This document shows, one piece after another, positions 43,111 through 53,624 of a stretch of 64,000 nucleotides of DNA. Positions within the stretch are counted from its first letter, which is position 1, and every line of letters begins with the position of its first letter. The notes under the pieces are model-generated. The model saw only the letters and a program-made list of their open reading frames with translations. It had not been told where the DNA came from and did no database searches. Position numbers and translations under genes: made by a program. Source of the DNA: Myotis daubentonii (taxonomy: Eukaryota > Chordata > Mammalia > Chiroptera > Vespertilionidae); NCBI RefSeq assembly GCF_963259705.1, contig NC_081842.1:67778787-67842786 (forward strand), read 5' to 3'.

Positions 43111-44894
43111 TCAAATTACTAAAAGTAGGGAATTGCTATCAACCTTACAGAGATAAAAAGGATTATTATTCATAGGACACTATGAACAATTTCATGACAA
43201 CAAATTGGATAACCTAGATTAAATTGACAAATGATTGGAAATACAGAAATTACTAAAACTGATTCAAGAAGAAATAGAAAATCTGAACAAACCTATAACA
43301 AGTAAAGTGATGGAACCAATATAAAAACTGTCGACAAAGAAGAGTCCATGACCAGATGGTTTCACTGGTGAATCCTACTAAATATTTAAAGTAGAATTAT
43401 TCTTCAAATTATTTCAATAAATGGGAGAGGAAAAATACTTATCAACTCATTCTTACCCTGATATAAAAGCCAGACATAGACAACAACAAAAAACTACACA
43501 CCAATATCCCTTATGAATATAGAGAGAAAAATTCTCAATGAAATAATAGCAAACTGAATACTGTAGTATATTAAAAGAATTATATGCCATGGTAAAGTGG
43601 TATTCATCCCAGGAATGCAAGGTTTATTCAACATATAAAAATCAATGTAATTAACAACTTTAATGGAATAAAGAAAAAACACATAATCACCTCAAAGATG
43701 CAGAAAAAGCATTGACAAAATACAACAATCTTTCATGATAAGAATATTCAACAACCTAGGGGTAGAACTTCTTCAGTGTGATAAACAGAACTTATAAAAT
43801 ACCCATAGCTAATGTCATACTCAGTGGTGAAAAACTAGAAGCTCTCCCCCTAAGATCAGGAATAAGACAAAAATATCCACTTTTGCTAATTCTATTCTAC
43901 ATTATGCCAGTAGTTCTAGCTACAGCAATTAAGCAAAGAGCAAGAAATAAAAGGCTTCCAAATTGACGAGTAAGAAATAAAAAGATCTCTTTTCACACGT
44001 AATATAATCTTATACATAGAATACTCTAAATATAACGCCAAAGAAACCCCTCAAGCCCAATTAGGGCCAATAAACAAATTTAGCAACATTGCAGAACACA
44101 AAATCAACATTCAAATGTGATATATTTGTATACACTAGCAATGAACAACCTAAAATTAAATTAAGAAAAACAATCCCATTTACAATAGTGTCCAAAAGAA
44201 TAAAATATTGAGGAATAAACTTAACATTGCTGAAATAAATCAAGGAAGATCTAACTAAATGCAAAGATATATCATGTTCATAGATTTGATACTTAACATT
44301 GTTAAAATGGCAATGCTCCTCAAATAAATGTACGTATTCAATGAAATCCCCATCAAAGTTCCAATAGCCTTTTATTTTATTTTTTAGCATAAATGGGAAA
44401 TCCTCAAATTCATTTGAGGTTTCCAAATAATCAAAGCAATATTTAGAAGGAAGAATAAAGTTGGTGAACTTACACTCCCCATTTTAAAACGTCCTACAAA
44501 GCTATTGTAATCAAAACAGTTTAGTACTGGCCAAAGGATAGACATATAGACCAATGGAATAGAATTGGAGTCCAGAAATAAAACCATATTCCTATTGCCC
44601 ATTGATTTGCAACAAAACTGCCAAGATCATTCACTGGAGATAAGACTAGTCATGTCAACAAGTGGTGCTGATACACCTTGATTGCCACACACAACTGTCT
44701 GTCTCATATCACAAATGGCTCAGAGGAGGACAGTCAGAGAAGCTCTTAACATGCATAGACTTGCCAGGAACCATATCGATGATGGCAGGCAGCATCATCA
44801 AATTTCAAAAACTTTTGGGCCATCTTCTAGCTTTTTCCCAGAATGGGGAGATACTCTTTATCAATGGGAAATTTCTTTTATTCTTATTTTATGA

Positions 44895-45255
44895 CATGGA
44901 CTGAATTGTCCCCCTCCCCCAAATCATATGTTGAAACCCTAATCCTTAATGTAATGGTATTAGGGGATAGGGCTTTTAATTGGTAATTAAGGTAAAATGA
45001 GGTCATATGAGTGGAACTTCAGTCTGATGAAACTGTTGATCTTATTGAAAGAGGAAGAGACACCAGAGATATCTCTCAACCCTAGCACACACACAGAAGC
45101 AAGATATCTGAGACACAGAAGTCAGGTGTCTGCCAACCAGGAAGAGACCTCACCAGGACCCTTCTGGGACCTTGATCTTGGACTTACATTCCCCAGAGCT
45201 GTGACAAAATAAATTTCAGTTGTTTAAGTCATGTAGTCCCATCAGACTAAGACAA
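44895..45255 (+). mobile_element. MaLR LTR (MLT1-like)
   Basis: GACTGAATTGTCCCCCTCCC, ATATGTTGAAACCCTAATCC, CTTGATCTTGGACTTACATT and AAATAAATTTCAGTTGTTTA, ending CAGACTAAGACAAC, follow the order of MLT1-type LTRs. It is an old solo LTR. Confidence 0.8.
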
Positions 45256-45358
45256 CTGGTGTTTAATTTTGTCAAATGATTTCTGTTTTGATAAATGCAC
45301 TTTAGTTACTTGTAGATGTAAGAGGGAAAAAATAGAATCTTTAGGGAAACTTACATGA

Positions 45359-45739
45359 TCCTGTATAATAAAAGGGTAATATGCAAATTGACCCTAATGG
45401 TGGAACGACCAGAATGACCACTGGACCAGTCACTATGAGGCACACTGACCACCTCTCGGTCTTTTCCCCCTGCCGGCAGGCTCCAATCACCAGAATGGAG
45501 AACTGGGGGTGGGTGGTGGGGGACACAGTTGGTACCAGGCCAAGGCCCTTGCCCCACTGGTTGCCCCATACACAGAGGGCGACCGGCAGTGGGGCAGGCC
45601 TCTCAGACCCTCCCCGCCCAGTCTGCAGGCTCCAATTGCCCATGGCATACCAGTTTCCATTAGTGGGAAGAAGATATAATAGAACAGCCTGGAAAGAGCA
45701 AATCTTTTTCCATATTGATTCTTTATTGCCAGGCTCTAG
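45359..45739 (+). mobile_element. Helitron with an unusual 3' side
   Basis: It starts A|TCCTGTATAATAAAAGGGTA with ATGCAAATTGACCC, as in beta. There is a trace of the CTCF-like arm (CACTGACCACC), then different sequence. No hairpin end is seen. A bare CTAG|A at 45736-45739 (GCCAGGCTCTAG) might be the terminus, so the end is uncertain. Confidence 0.65.
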
Positions 45740-45894
45740 AGAAATAATGGCCAGGTCCCCTGCTGGGTCCCTCCGAGCCCCGTCTCTCCTCCTCTGCTCA
45801 GCCCTCCTGATCATCAGGTGTTCCAGAGCAGTAAGGAGAGAAAAGCTGGACTTAGCAATGCCACCCACCCAAGGGTCAGGGGTAGCACAGGGAC

Positions 45895-46110
45895 GTGGTG
45901 ATGATATACAGACTTTGGAGTCACACAGACTCTGCCAGTTAGAGCTGTGTAGCCTCTCTGAGCCTCGGTTTCTTCATCTATAAAATGGGTTTGGTAATAG
46001 TACCAGCCTCAGTGGAATGTTACAGGCTGTGCATAAGATTATGCATGTAAGGCTCTCAGCCCAGTGCTTGACAGGTACTAAGCACTCACTGTTGTCACTG
46101 TGATTATCTT
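45895..46110 (-). mobile_element. MIR SINE, antisense
   Basis: ACTTTGGAGTCACACAGACT, CTCTCTGAGCCTCGGTTTCT, TATAAAATGGGTTTGGTAAT and CAGTGCTTGACAGGTACTAA give the full order of an antisense MIR. Confidence 0.85.
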
Positions 46111-46449
46111 CCCCTGCCCTCACTGGGCTTAGGAATCCCAGTGCTTATCTGGCAATGCAGGCAGGTGTGGAAATTGCCTTCTCTGTGTCCTGGGGACCCT
46201 TGGAGAACTCAGATTCCAGATTCTGGATCCTGGATTCTGGATTCTGGATTCTCTGGCAAGACAGCTCTGCAATATGAAACCCCTGAGGGTAAGGAGCCCA
46301 GCTGGTCCCAGCATGTGCTCTCTGGGTCTCTGGGGCAATACCCACTGCCTTCCCTCTCTTCTGGGCACTGCCCTGTCCTGCCTCAGTTGTCATTCATGCT
46401 GGGAATCCCTGCGTGTGTGCACATCTGTTCCCCAGCAGCCCCCACTCCG
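46111..46449. other. intergenic, nothing recognised
   Basis: It contains a small tandem repeat of ATTCTGGATTCTGG (about 46205-46252). No gene seen. Confidence 0.5.
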
Positions 46450-46650
46450 TGTGCCTCCCAGCTCTGACCTGCACTTGGGTAAAACACTTAACCACGCTGA
46501 GCCTTTGTTTTCTCATCTGAAAGCTGGGAATAATAGTGCAGCCTCCTGGGGTTGTGGATCAAACCAGGTCACCAGATGAAGCACTTAGAAGAGTGCTGGG
46601 GCCTGTTTTAAGTGGCCATTCAGTGTCAGCTGTTCTGTTATTACTGTTGA
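46450..46650 (-). mobile_element. MIR SINE, antisense
   Basis: TTAACCACGCTGAGCCTTTG, TCTCATCTGAAAGCTGGGAA and ATGAAGCACTTAGAAGAGTG match antisense MIR. Confidence 0.7.
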
Positions 46651-46819
46651 AAGGCGAGTCTCCTAGGAGTAGGGGTTCTGTGAGGTGCCAGTGTCCTGTG
46701 AACACCCTGAATGAGAATCTTCAGCCTCTTTCAGAAATTATGAGCTCATTAGCATAATAAACCACCTGTGAAGGATCTATTGATTCCTATAAGCATTAAC
46801 AACAAAGAGTAAAAATCCT

Positions 46820-47131
46820 GAGGCCTGGGCCTGGATGTCTGTCCTCTATACCAATAGGTTGCTGGTTAGGTTCCCTGTCAGGGCACATGCCCCGATTGTG
46901 GGCTCAATGTTTCTCTCTTTCTCTCTTTCTTGCACATGCCCCGATTGTGGGCTCAATGTTTCTCTCTGTCTCTCTTTCTTCCTCTCCTCTCCTCTCCTCT
47001 CCTCTCCTCTCCTCTCCTCTCCTCTCCTCTCCTCTCCTCTCCTCTCCTCTCCTCTCCTTTCTTCTTCTTCTTCTTCTTCTTCTTCTTCTTCTTCTTCTTC
47101 TTCTTCTTCTTCTTCTTCTTCTTCTTCTTCT

Positions 47132-47181
<50 letters not shown>

Positions 47182-47205
47182 AAATGAAAACATATTTAAA
47201 AACAT
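46820..47205 (+). mobile_element. Ves SINE expanded by microsatellites
   Basis: A degenerate Ves head (CCAATAGGTTGCTGGTTAGG, CAGGGCACATGCCCCGATTG) is followed by a duplicated GCACATGCCCCGATTGTGGG segment (46879 and 46933). Then come (CTCTC)n at about 46980-47055, (TTC)n at 47060-47135 and (CT)n at 47136-47177, and a tail AAATAAATGAAAACATATTT. The microsatellites grew from the TCTCTCTCT region of the SINE. Confidence 0.8.
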
Positions 47206-47379
47206 GAAGTTAGAAGTGAAGCCATTATGGCCCCATGGCTGCAAACTCTAGAAGAAAACATAACTCAACAAGGACTAGAGACTCTTAAAAAAAGAAATTA
47301 TAGCAATAAAAATAACAGAATTCCAACGAGGAAGAAAACGGGCATCTAAAGGAATCCATGTGGCTACAGGGAAAATCAC

Positions 47380-47479
47380 TAATGAGTCTAGATTTTAAAA
47401 GTCAAACTGGGGAAAATGTATTTGCAGCAAATATTTGATAAATGCTTAGTATCTTTAACATATAAAGAACTCACACAAA
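47380..47479 (+). mobile_element. L1 ORF2 fragment
   Basis: AATGTATTTGCAGCAAATAT and ACATATAAAGAACTCACACA match the sense end region of old L1 ORF2. The next Helitron was inserted into it. Confidence 0.6.
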
Positions 47480-47855
47480 TCCTATATAATAAAAGCCTAA
47501 TATGCAAATTGACTGAATTGCAGAATGACCAGTGAAATGACTGGTTGCTATGATGTGCATGACCACCAGAGGGCAAACGTTCAATGCCAGAGCTGTTCCC
47601 TGGTGGTCAGTGCGCTCCCACAGGGGGAGTGCCACTCAACCAGAAGCCGGGCTCATGGCTGGCAAGTGCAGCGACGGTGGTGGGAGCCTCTCCTGCCTCT
47701 GTGGCAGCGCTAAGGAGCAGTGAGCTAAGAAGTAAGGAGCAGTGAGCAAGCGTGTGGTAAGGAGTGAGGGGTCCCAGACTGCAAGAGGGAGCAGGGATGG
47801 CTGAGGGACCCTCTCTCCTGCCCCAGTGCACAAATTTCATGCACTGAGCCTCTAG
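47480..47855 (+). mobile_element. Helitron, beta type
   Basis: A|TCCTATATAATAAAAGCCTA at the start and GCACAAATTTCATGCACTG, then CCTCTAG|T, at the end. A CTCF-like pair lies at 47561-47612. Confidence 0.9.
47561..47612. promoter_or_regulatory. inverted pair of CTCF-like motifs
   Basis: GACCACCAGAGGGCA and CTGTTCCCTGGTGGTCAGTG. The first matches the CTCF core (CCACCAGAGGGC); the second is degenerate. Confidence 0.4.
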
Positions 47856-48132
47856 TAGAGAATACAATTCATTTATTTAATTTAGCTAGGTTATCACAAA
47901 AGTCATGTAGAAACTCATTTAAGTCCTATTGGAAAGTTAAGTAAATAATTTGAGAAGAACTAAAAATTTATGTACATTTTAATTGTCACATTATAGGTTG
48001 TATTTATACCATATATGTTGAAAAAAATTGCCAAAAATAGAATACCTTTTGGCAACATTCTCCAGTTCTGAGAAAGGACTAAAGATATTTTTTTCTTTGA
48101 ATAATAATTTTATCAAAAATTTTAGAACATCA

Positions 48133-48728
48133 TCCTATATAATAAAGAGGTAATATGCAAATTGACCATCACTCCAACACACAAGATGGCCACCCCCATG
48201 TGGTCAAAGATGGCTGCCCCCATGTGAACACAAGATGGCCAGCAGGGGAGGGCAGTTGGGGGTGACCAGATTTGAAGGGGAGGGCAGTTGGGAAGACCAG
48301 GCCTGCAGGGGAGGACAGTTGGGGGCAATTGGGCCAGCAAGGTAGGGTAGTTAGGGGCAATCAGGCTGGCAAGGGAGGGAAGTTAGGGGTGACCAGGCCA
48401 GCAGGGGACAGCAGTTCAGGGTGACCAGGCCTGCAGGAGAGGGCAGTTAGGGGTGACCAGGCTGGCAGAAGAGGGCAGTTAGGGGTGACCAGGCCAGCAG
48501 GGGAGCAGTTAGGTGTCATTCAGGCTGGCAGGGGTGTGGTTAGGGGTGATCAGGCAGCCAGGCAGGTGAGCAGTTGGGAGCCAGCAATCCTGGTTTGTGA
48601 GAGGGATGTCCAACTGCCTAAACGGGCAGTTGGACATGCCTTGAGGGGGTCCCAGATTGGAGAGGGTGCAGGCTGGGCTGAGGGACACCTCCCCACCTGG
48701 TGCACAAATTTTGTGCACCGGCCTCTAG
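48133..48728 (+). mobile_element. Helitron with ~30-bp minisatellite
   Basis: A|TCCTATATAATAAAGAGGTA at the start and GTGCACAAATTTTGTGCACC, then GGCCTCTAG|T, at the end. The interior (about 48235-48590) is some eleven units of 30-32 bp with the pattern CAGGCTGGCAGGGGAGGGCA and GTTAGGGGTGAC. It is the same family as 4934-5604. Confidence 0.92.
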
Positions 48729-48757
48729 TACTGACCAAAAAATAAGTAATGCTCTGG

Positions 48758-48996
48758 CCTAGCCGGCATGGCTCAGTGGTTGAATGTCGACCTATGAACC
48801 AGGAGGACAAGGTTCAAATTCCAGTTGGGGCACATGCCCAGGTTTTGGGATTGATACCCAGTGTGGGACTTAGAGGAGGCAGCAGATAATGATTCTCTTT
48901 TATCATTGATGTTTCTATCTCTCTCTTCCTCTCTGAAATCAATACAAATATATTTAAAAACAAACAAACAAACAAACAAAAAAATCCAAACAAATT
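48758..48996 (+). mobile_element. Ves SINE
   Basis: Forward Ves SINE: CCTAGCCGGCATGGCTCAGT head, GGGGCACATGCCCAGGTTTT, CTCTCTTCCTCTCTGAAATC and a (CAAA)n tail. ATGCTCTGG is repeated at 48749-48757 and 48997-49005. Confidence 0.92.
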
Positions 48997-49174
48997 ATGC
49001 TCTGGAATGGTGGTATCCAGAATGTTAGTCCCTTGCCACAACAGTTGTTGACCACTGGAAATGTGGCTAATCAGAGTTGAGGTTGAGATGTGGCAAACTG
49101 TCATGGGCGATATGGTGAGGATGTGTTGTAACTGGTCTTCTGCAATGGTAGGAATGAAAAGTGGCACTACTAGT

Positions 49175-49520
49175 TTGGAAGTGTGTTCATTTTCTATGGC
49201 TGTCTTAATGAAGCACCACAAACTAAGTAGCTGAAACAACAAAAATTACTGTCTCACAGTGCTGGAGGCTACATTTCCAAGATCACAGAGTCAGCAGGGT
49301 GGTTCTCTCTTGAAGGTTGTGTGATACAGGTGTTTTTTGTTTGTTTGTTTTTAATTTTTTAAATTTTAATTTTTTGTTTAATGCTGTCTTGATTTAGTTC
49401 TGAGGCCTTGGCTAGAGGCCAGTCACTTCCTATTCTTAAGTGCCTGATTAAGTCCACGCCCCAAGCACTTCCTTATTTGGGCTCTCACATTCTAGGCCAC
49501 CACCTTAATTTCCCCAGACA
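49175..49520 (-). repeat. ancient mammalian interspersed repeat, family not assigned
   Basis: TTTTCTATGGCTGTCTTAAT, ACAGTGCTGGAGGCTACATT and CTAAGTAGCTGAAACAACAA, plus CCACCACCTTAATTTCCCCA, belong to a common old repeat. I cannot name it with certainty; orientation is uncertain. Confidence 0.45.
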
Positions 49521-50110
49521 AATCATAACAGCCCCTTTGCCCTAGAACCTGTGAATTTTTTCAAATTTGCCAACACAAACAAAGAATCCACCAAATCTAG
49601 CAAACTCCACTCCACTTGTTCTATATAAACTGTCCCCCTACAGTTCCAACTTGCTGTTACCCTGTTCCTGGTGCAACCTTCTCTCTTGGAGTTATGCTTT
49701 ATAGAGAGTTCTGCCTTTCATCTATTTGAGTGTCACTGTGCTGTGTCCTGCCATCAAAGAAATCTTTGAATCTTATGAAGCATTTGGCACTGTGAGCATG
49801 GTAGCATGGCTGTGACCCCTGACTCTTGCATAGCTTATTGGGGGCCTGCTCTTGGCTTACTAATTGGTTCTAAGCCACCAGGAGAGAAGCTTGGAAGGAG
49901 CTTGTTGGTGAGCTTGTGCTTTAACCTTGTTGCTTACTGCTGGTTCCCACGCCTCTCCTTACACAAATTTCCTCAGTGTCGAAATATTAAAAAGGAACAG
50001 TTCTAACTGGCTAAACTCTATGGGCTAGATTCTAGTCAGGTGGAGGTCACCTTAGGCCAATGGGAGTGATAAGCCACTTGAGCCACACTCTCTAGGGCCC
50101 AGCCTTCTGG
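49521..50110. other. intergenic, nothing firm
   Basis: CTATATAAACTGTCCCCCTA near 49621 looks TATA-like and could belong to an old LTR, but ends and duplication are not found. Confidence 0.4.
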
Positions 50111-50114
50111 CTGG

Positions 50115-50475
50115 CTATAGACTGAATATTTGTACCTCCCCAATTAATATGTTGAAACCTATCCCCACAATGTAATAGGATTTGGAAGTGGGACATTTGG
50201 GAGGTGATTTGGTCATGAGGGTAGAGCCCTCATAAATAAGATTAGTGACCTTTTAAAAAAGACCCCAGAGAGCTAGCTTGTTCCTTCCACCATGTGAGGA
50301 CACAGTGAAAAGGCTCTGTCTGTGAACCAGAAAGCAGGCCCTCACTGAGCACCAAATATGCTGGTGACTTGACCTTGGACTTCTCCGCCTTCAAAACATG
50401 AGAAATAAATTTCTTTTGTTTATAAGTCCCCTCATCTGTGGTACTTTGTTATAACAGCCTGAACAGGCTAAGATA
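50115..50475 (+). mobile_element. MaLR LTR (MLT1/MST-like)
   Basis: ATATGTTGAAACCTATCCCC, GGGAGGTGATTTGGTCATGA, CCTTCCACCATGTGAGGACA, GACCTTGGACTTCTCCGCCT and AGAAATAAATTTCTTTTGTT lie in the family order. Well preserved. Confidence 0.88.
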
Positions 50476-51711
50476 GTGGACATAAACAGTCTGATACAAT
50501 AAGTAATTAATTATAATTAAATTAAGTCCATGGCATCTACAAATTGGCTTGACAAAATAGGACTCCACAGACACTCAGTGAAAATAGTTAATATGTCCCA
50601 ATGTAAGTTAACAAAGGTCCTTCAGAGGTTGAGACATTATATAAGATCAAATTAATAAATGGGTGACTATCATGATTATCCCCACTGCTTCTTCATTTGA
50701 CAGCTCAATTTTTTCTATCATTAAACTTAAAAAGAATGAATGGTGCCTCATGGTGTATTATTGCAACCTTAATGCTATGGTCAAACCCCCATTAAAGCTC
50801 CCATCTCCAATCCAATATTAAAATTAGCCACTCCATCTAATAAGTTCTATTCAGTGCCAACTTCAACAGCCTCTCCGGCTGCAGTTGCCTTCATTTAAAA
50901 AGGAATACAATATACCTTTACTAGGCTACCCATGAAGCACCTCAGCAGGCCTTGCCACCACACAGTCTTTGCAGGCAAAATTTTTAACTGCATCCACCTT
51001 TCTCCAGGAACACAAGTATGACATTGCATTAATGACATCTTCCCTTAAGAAGTTTTGTTTAACAGACTCATTGAGGATATTTAAGTCCAACATCTTTTAA
51101 TCCTTTTGGAATTCTAGGGACAGCATATTCCTCATTTACCAATTTTACTTAATTCACCTGATGCTAGTACTTACAAATGAGCCCACTTTAAATGGTACTC
51201 ACCCCTAAGAAAAGGCTCTCAAATCTGTCCAAGTTAAAGTTAACAGGCTCTCAGAGACTCCTTTACTGTGGAGGCTTTAAGCAACCTCCTCTCATACTTT
51301 CTGGAATCGCTGGATTACCTATGATGGCCATAAATTGCCCATGAGCTTCAGATGCAAAAAATTGCCCATCTTGACCTTGTGTATCTACCTTTAGAGAAAA
51401 AATTACTGATTGCATACTAGGTTTTCCTGGAAATAGAGGTTCTCATAGACTGAACCTGTGACCCTCCATACCTAGCTGTTCATTATGGTTAGAATCATAA
51501 AAGCAGAATCTCACAGGCTTGTCATGGCTACTGAGACCTCCTTGATACAAGATGGAGCCAAACCTGGGCCCTCTGGATTATTCAACCTGCAGGAGGGTGT
51601 GGCCTGCACAGCCTTCAGTCCCCTGTCAGATACCATGGTGTTGTATGATGTCACTCTTCACCCAGACCCCTTGATTCTCTAGGGAACCTCTTGGGTTGTC
51701 ATGAAAAAAAA
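50476..51711. other. intergenic, nothing recognised
   Basis: No gene or repeat that I can name. It may include decayed retroviral internal sequence, but no clear motif is left. Confidence 0.4.
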
Positions 51712-51726
51712 CATAACTCACATTTT

Positions 51727-51941
51727 AAAAAATATATTTTTTTTATTGATTTCAGAGAGGAAGGAAAAGGGAGAGAAAGATAGAAACATCAATGATGAGA
51801 GAGAATTATTGTTTGGCTGCCTCCTGCATGCCCCCCACTGGGGATTGAGCTCACAACCTGGGCATTGACCCTACAGGGAATCAAACTGTGACCTTCTGCT
51901 TCTTAAGTCAATGCCCAACCACTGAGTCATGCCAGTTGGGC
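51727..51941 (-). mobile_element. Ves SINE
   Basis: Reverse-oriented Ves SINE (TTTCAGAGAGGAAGGAAAAG, TTTGGCTGCCTCCTGCATGC, head GAGTCATGCCAGTTGGG). Imperfect target duplication CATAACTCACATTTT and CATAATTCACACTTT. Confidence 0.9.
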
Positions 51942-52289
51942 CATAATTCACACTTTGAACATATTTTATTATAACTCAACCAGCTATCGTAAGAGATCCT
52001 GGAAATTCCAGATTTGTTTTCTTAGCTAATACCATTTAAGGAGAGATTTTAGTATGGACTGACCCAGAAGAACTCCTTATACTGCTATTTGCTATCCTCC
52101 ATTTTACTCTTATAAGATGCTTTCTATGTGGTTTAGGGTAACTTTTGCACTACTCCCTAAAAATCTCCTCTACTATTTGGGCCACTTAAATACCCTGAAC
52201 AATCAAGCTCAAAACTGATGTGAAGATCAATGAGTCATTTTTAATTTAGTTTTTATTTTTTTAATTATGTCTACACCCAATTTTGAGGC

Positions 52290-53215
52290 AAGATAGTAAG
52301 AAGCTAAGAAAATATGGGGGTAAGTGGAATGGGGAAACTGAACAAGGCCAAATAATTTAAACACCTTGCAGACAGCTAGTGAATTACAAGACCTTATCAT
52401 CCCTAACCAAGAACACTTGAGAAAAATGGTTTATACCTCTCCTCCCTAACCAAAGACTAAATAACTTAAATCACCGTGATCAAGGAGATAGAGGACAGAG
52501 ACCCAATTAGTGCCATTTGTGCCAGCCAAACCCAAGGATGGATGAAATTAGGGGAACAAATAACAAAAACCCAATTAGAGTCAGACAGATCCAATATAAA
52601 AGTAAAGCAGTGAAGCTGACCAAATAATAATCCCAAACTCCCCTATACACTCATTCTGGTGCATCAGCATATTAAAAATGAACATGGAAAGCTGATGAAT
52701 ATTCTGCGGAAACCCTCCCCTCAGACTTTTGCCTGCAGAAGAAAGATGACAACCCTCAAAACAAAGACCCAGCATAGGTTCTCTCTAGAGCACACCCATG
52801 CCTGTTCTTGGGCATGAACTTTTTACTTTCTTTCTCCTAAACTCTAAGGGTCTCTTCAAGACTCACAACCAGGGGAGCAGTGAGCAGCAGCAGCTCATCC
52901 CGGCTTACTCCCTAATCCTGCCTCCAATGTGCCATTGTTCTCTGACTTCCCAGTGAGCTAAAAGAAGCCCCACCTTGGCTCACTTCTTTCCTATAACATT
53001 TCTAGGCAGCCATAGCTGAGCACCACCTAGCTCTCTCCTGTTGCACCTTTTATCCTAAGTCCTTCCTTTATTTCTCTGTTCCCAGCTTTAATAAACGTAC
53101 TCTCAGAATCTCCTGGACTGGTCTTGTGAAATCTGTCCTGCATGAAGTCAAGAACCCACACACTACAGGCTGGCTCAGACAGACCCTCTTTGGGTGTGGT
53201 CCTCATCTGGTGACA
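52290..53215 (+). mobile_element. LTR-like sequence (probably class I ERV), ends not fixed
   Basis: The 3' part looks like R-U5 of a class I LTR: CTGTTCCCAGCTTTAATAAA with ACGTACTCTC after it, and an end near CATCTGGTGACA (about 53215). The unit may begin near 52307. I cannot find a clean TG/CA pair with target duplication. A ~30-bp sequence (TAATTATGTCTACACCCAAT...) flanks it on both sides at 52258 and 53241. Confidence 0.5.
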
Positions 53216-53424
53216 ATTTGGTCCACTCAAATACCCCAAATAATTATGCTGTCTACACCCAATTTTGAGGCATTGATTGGAGCATGGTCATTTCCCTTTT
53301 TTTGTGCAGCTAAGCCAATTATTTCCCTTATTTGAGCTGTCATACTCCTGGCCACTATGCTTCCTTCCTCATTACCCTAAGGTAAGGCCAAACAAAACTC
53401 ATTGACACTTCCTGTCAGTTGCTA

Positions 53425-53624
53425 NNNNNNNNNNNNNNNNNNNNNNNNNNNNNNNNNNNNNNNNNNNNNNNNNNNNNNNNNNNNNNNNNNNNNNNNNNNN
53501 NNNNNNNNNNNNNNNNNNNNNNNNNNNNNNNNNNNNNNNNNNNNNNNNNNNNNNNNNNNNNNNNNNNNNNNNNNNNNNNNNNNNNNNNNNNNNNNNNNNN
53601 NNNNNNNNNNNNNNNNNNNNNNNN
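53425..53624. other. assembly gap of exactly 200 N
   Basis: 200 unknown bases; the round size suggests a placeholder, so the true gap length is unknown. Apparent reading frames through it are meaningless. Confidence 0.99.

Larger units (their letters stand above)
36425..44890 (+). mobile_element. old L1, near full length, split by younger insertions
   Basis: L1 pieces in the same orientation occur in the order expected of one element. There is a 5' UTR-like start (ATCACCAAAAATGGCATAAT at about 36446) and an ORF1-like part at 38740-39440. ORF2 endonuclease-end sequence lies near 41090 (TTCTCTGACCATCATGAAAT) and RT-domain sequence at 43250-43960 (AAAAAGCATTGACAAAATAC). The C-terminal part runs to about 44640. 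Frames are broken throughout. It is interrupted at 37088-37295 (hAT), 38019-38726 (Helitron), 39879-40432 (LTR), 41184-41431 (Ves) and 41485-42765 (Helitrons). Two adjacent L1 copies cannot be excluded. Confidence 0.6.

Noticed and set aside
46835..47251. Frames encoding Ser/Leu/Phe or Arg/Glu runs
   Set aside because: Translation of CT-, TTC- and CTCTC-repeats only.
48235..48590. Regular repeats that could be mistaken for a CRISPR array
   Set aside because: Units are contiguous degenerate minisatellite copies without unique spacers, in a bat genome, inside Helitron ends.
48758..48830. tRNA-like sequence as a real tRNA gene
   Set aside because: It is the head of a Ves SINE with tail and target duplication; the other six Ves copies have the same head.
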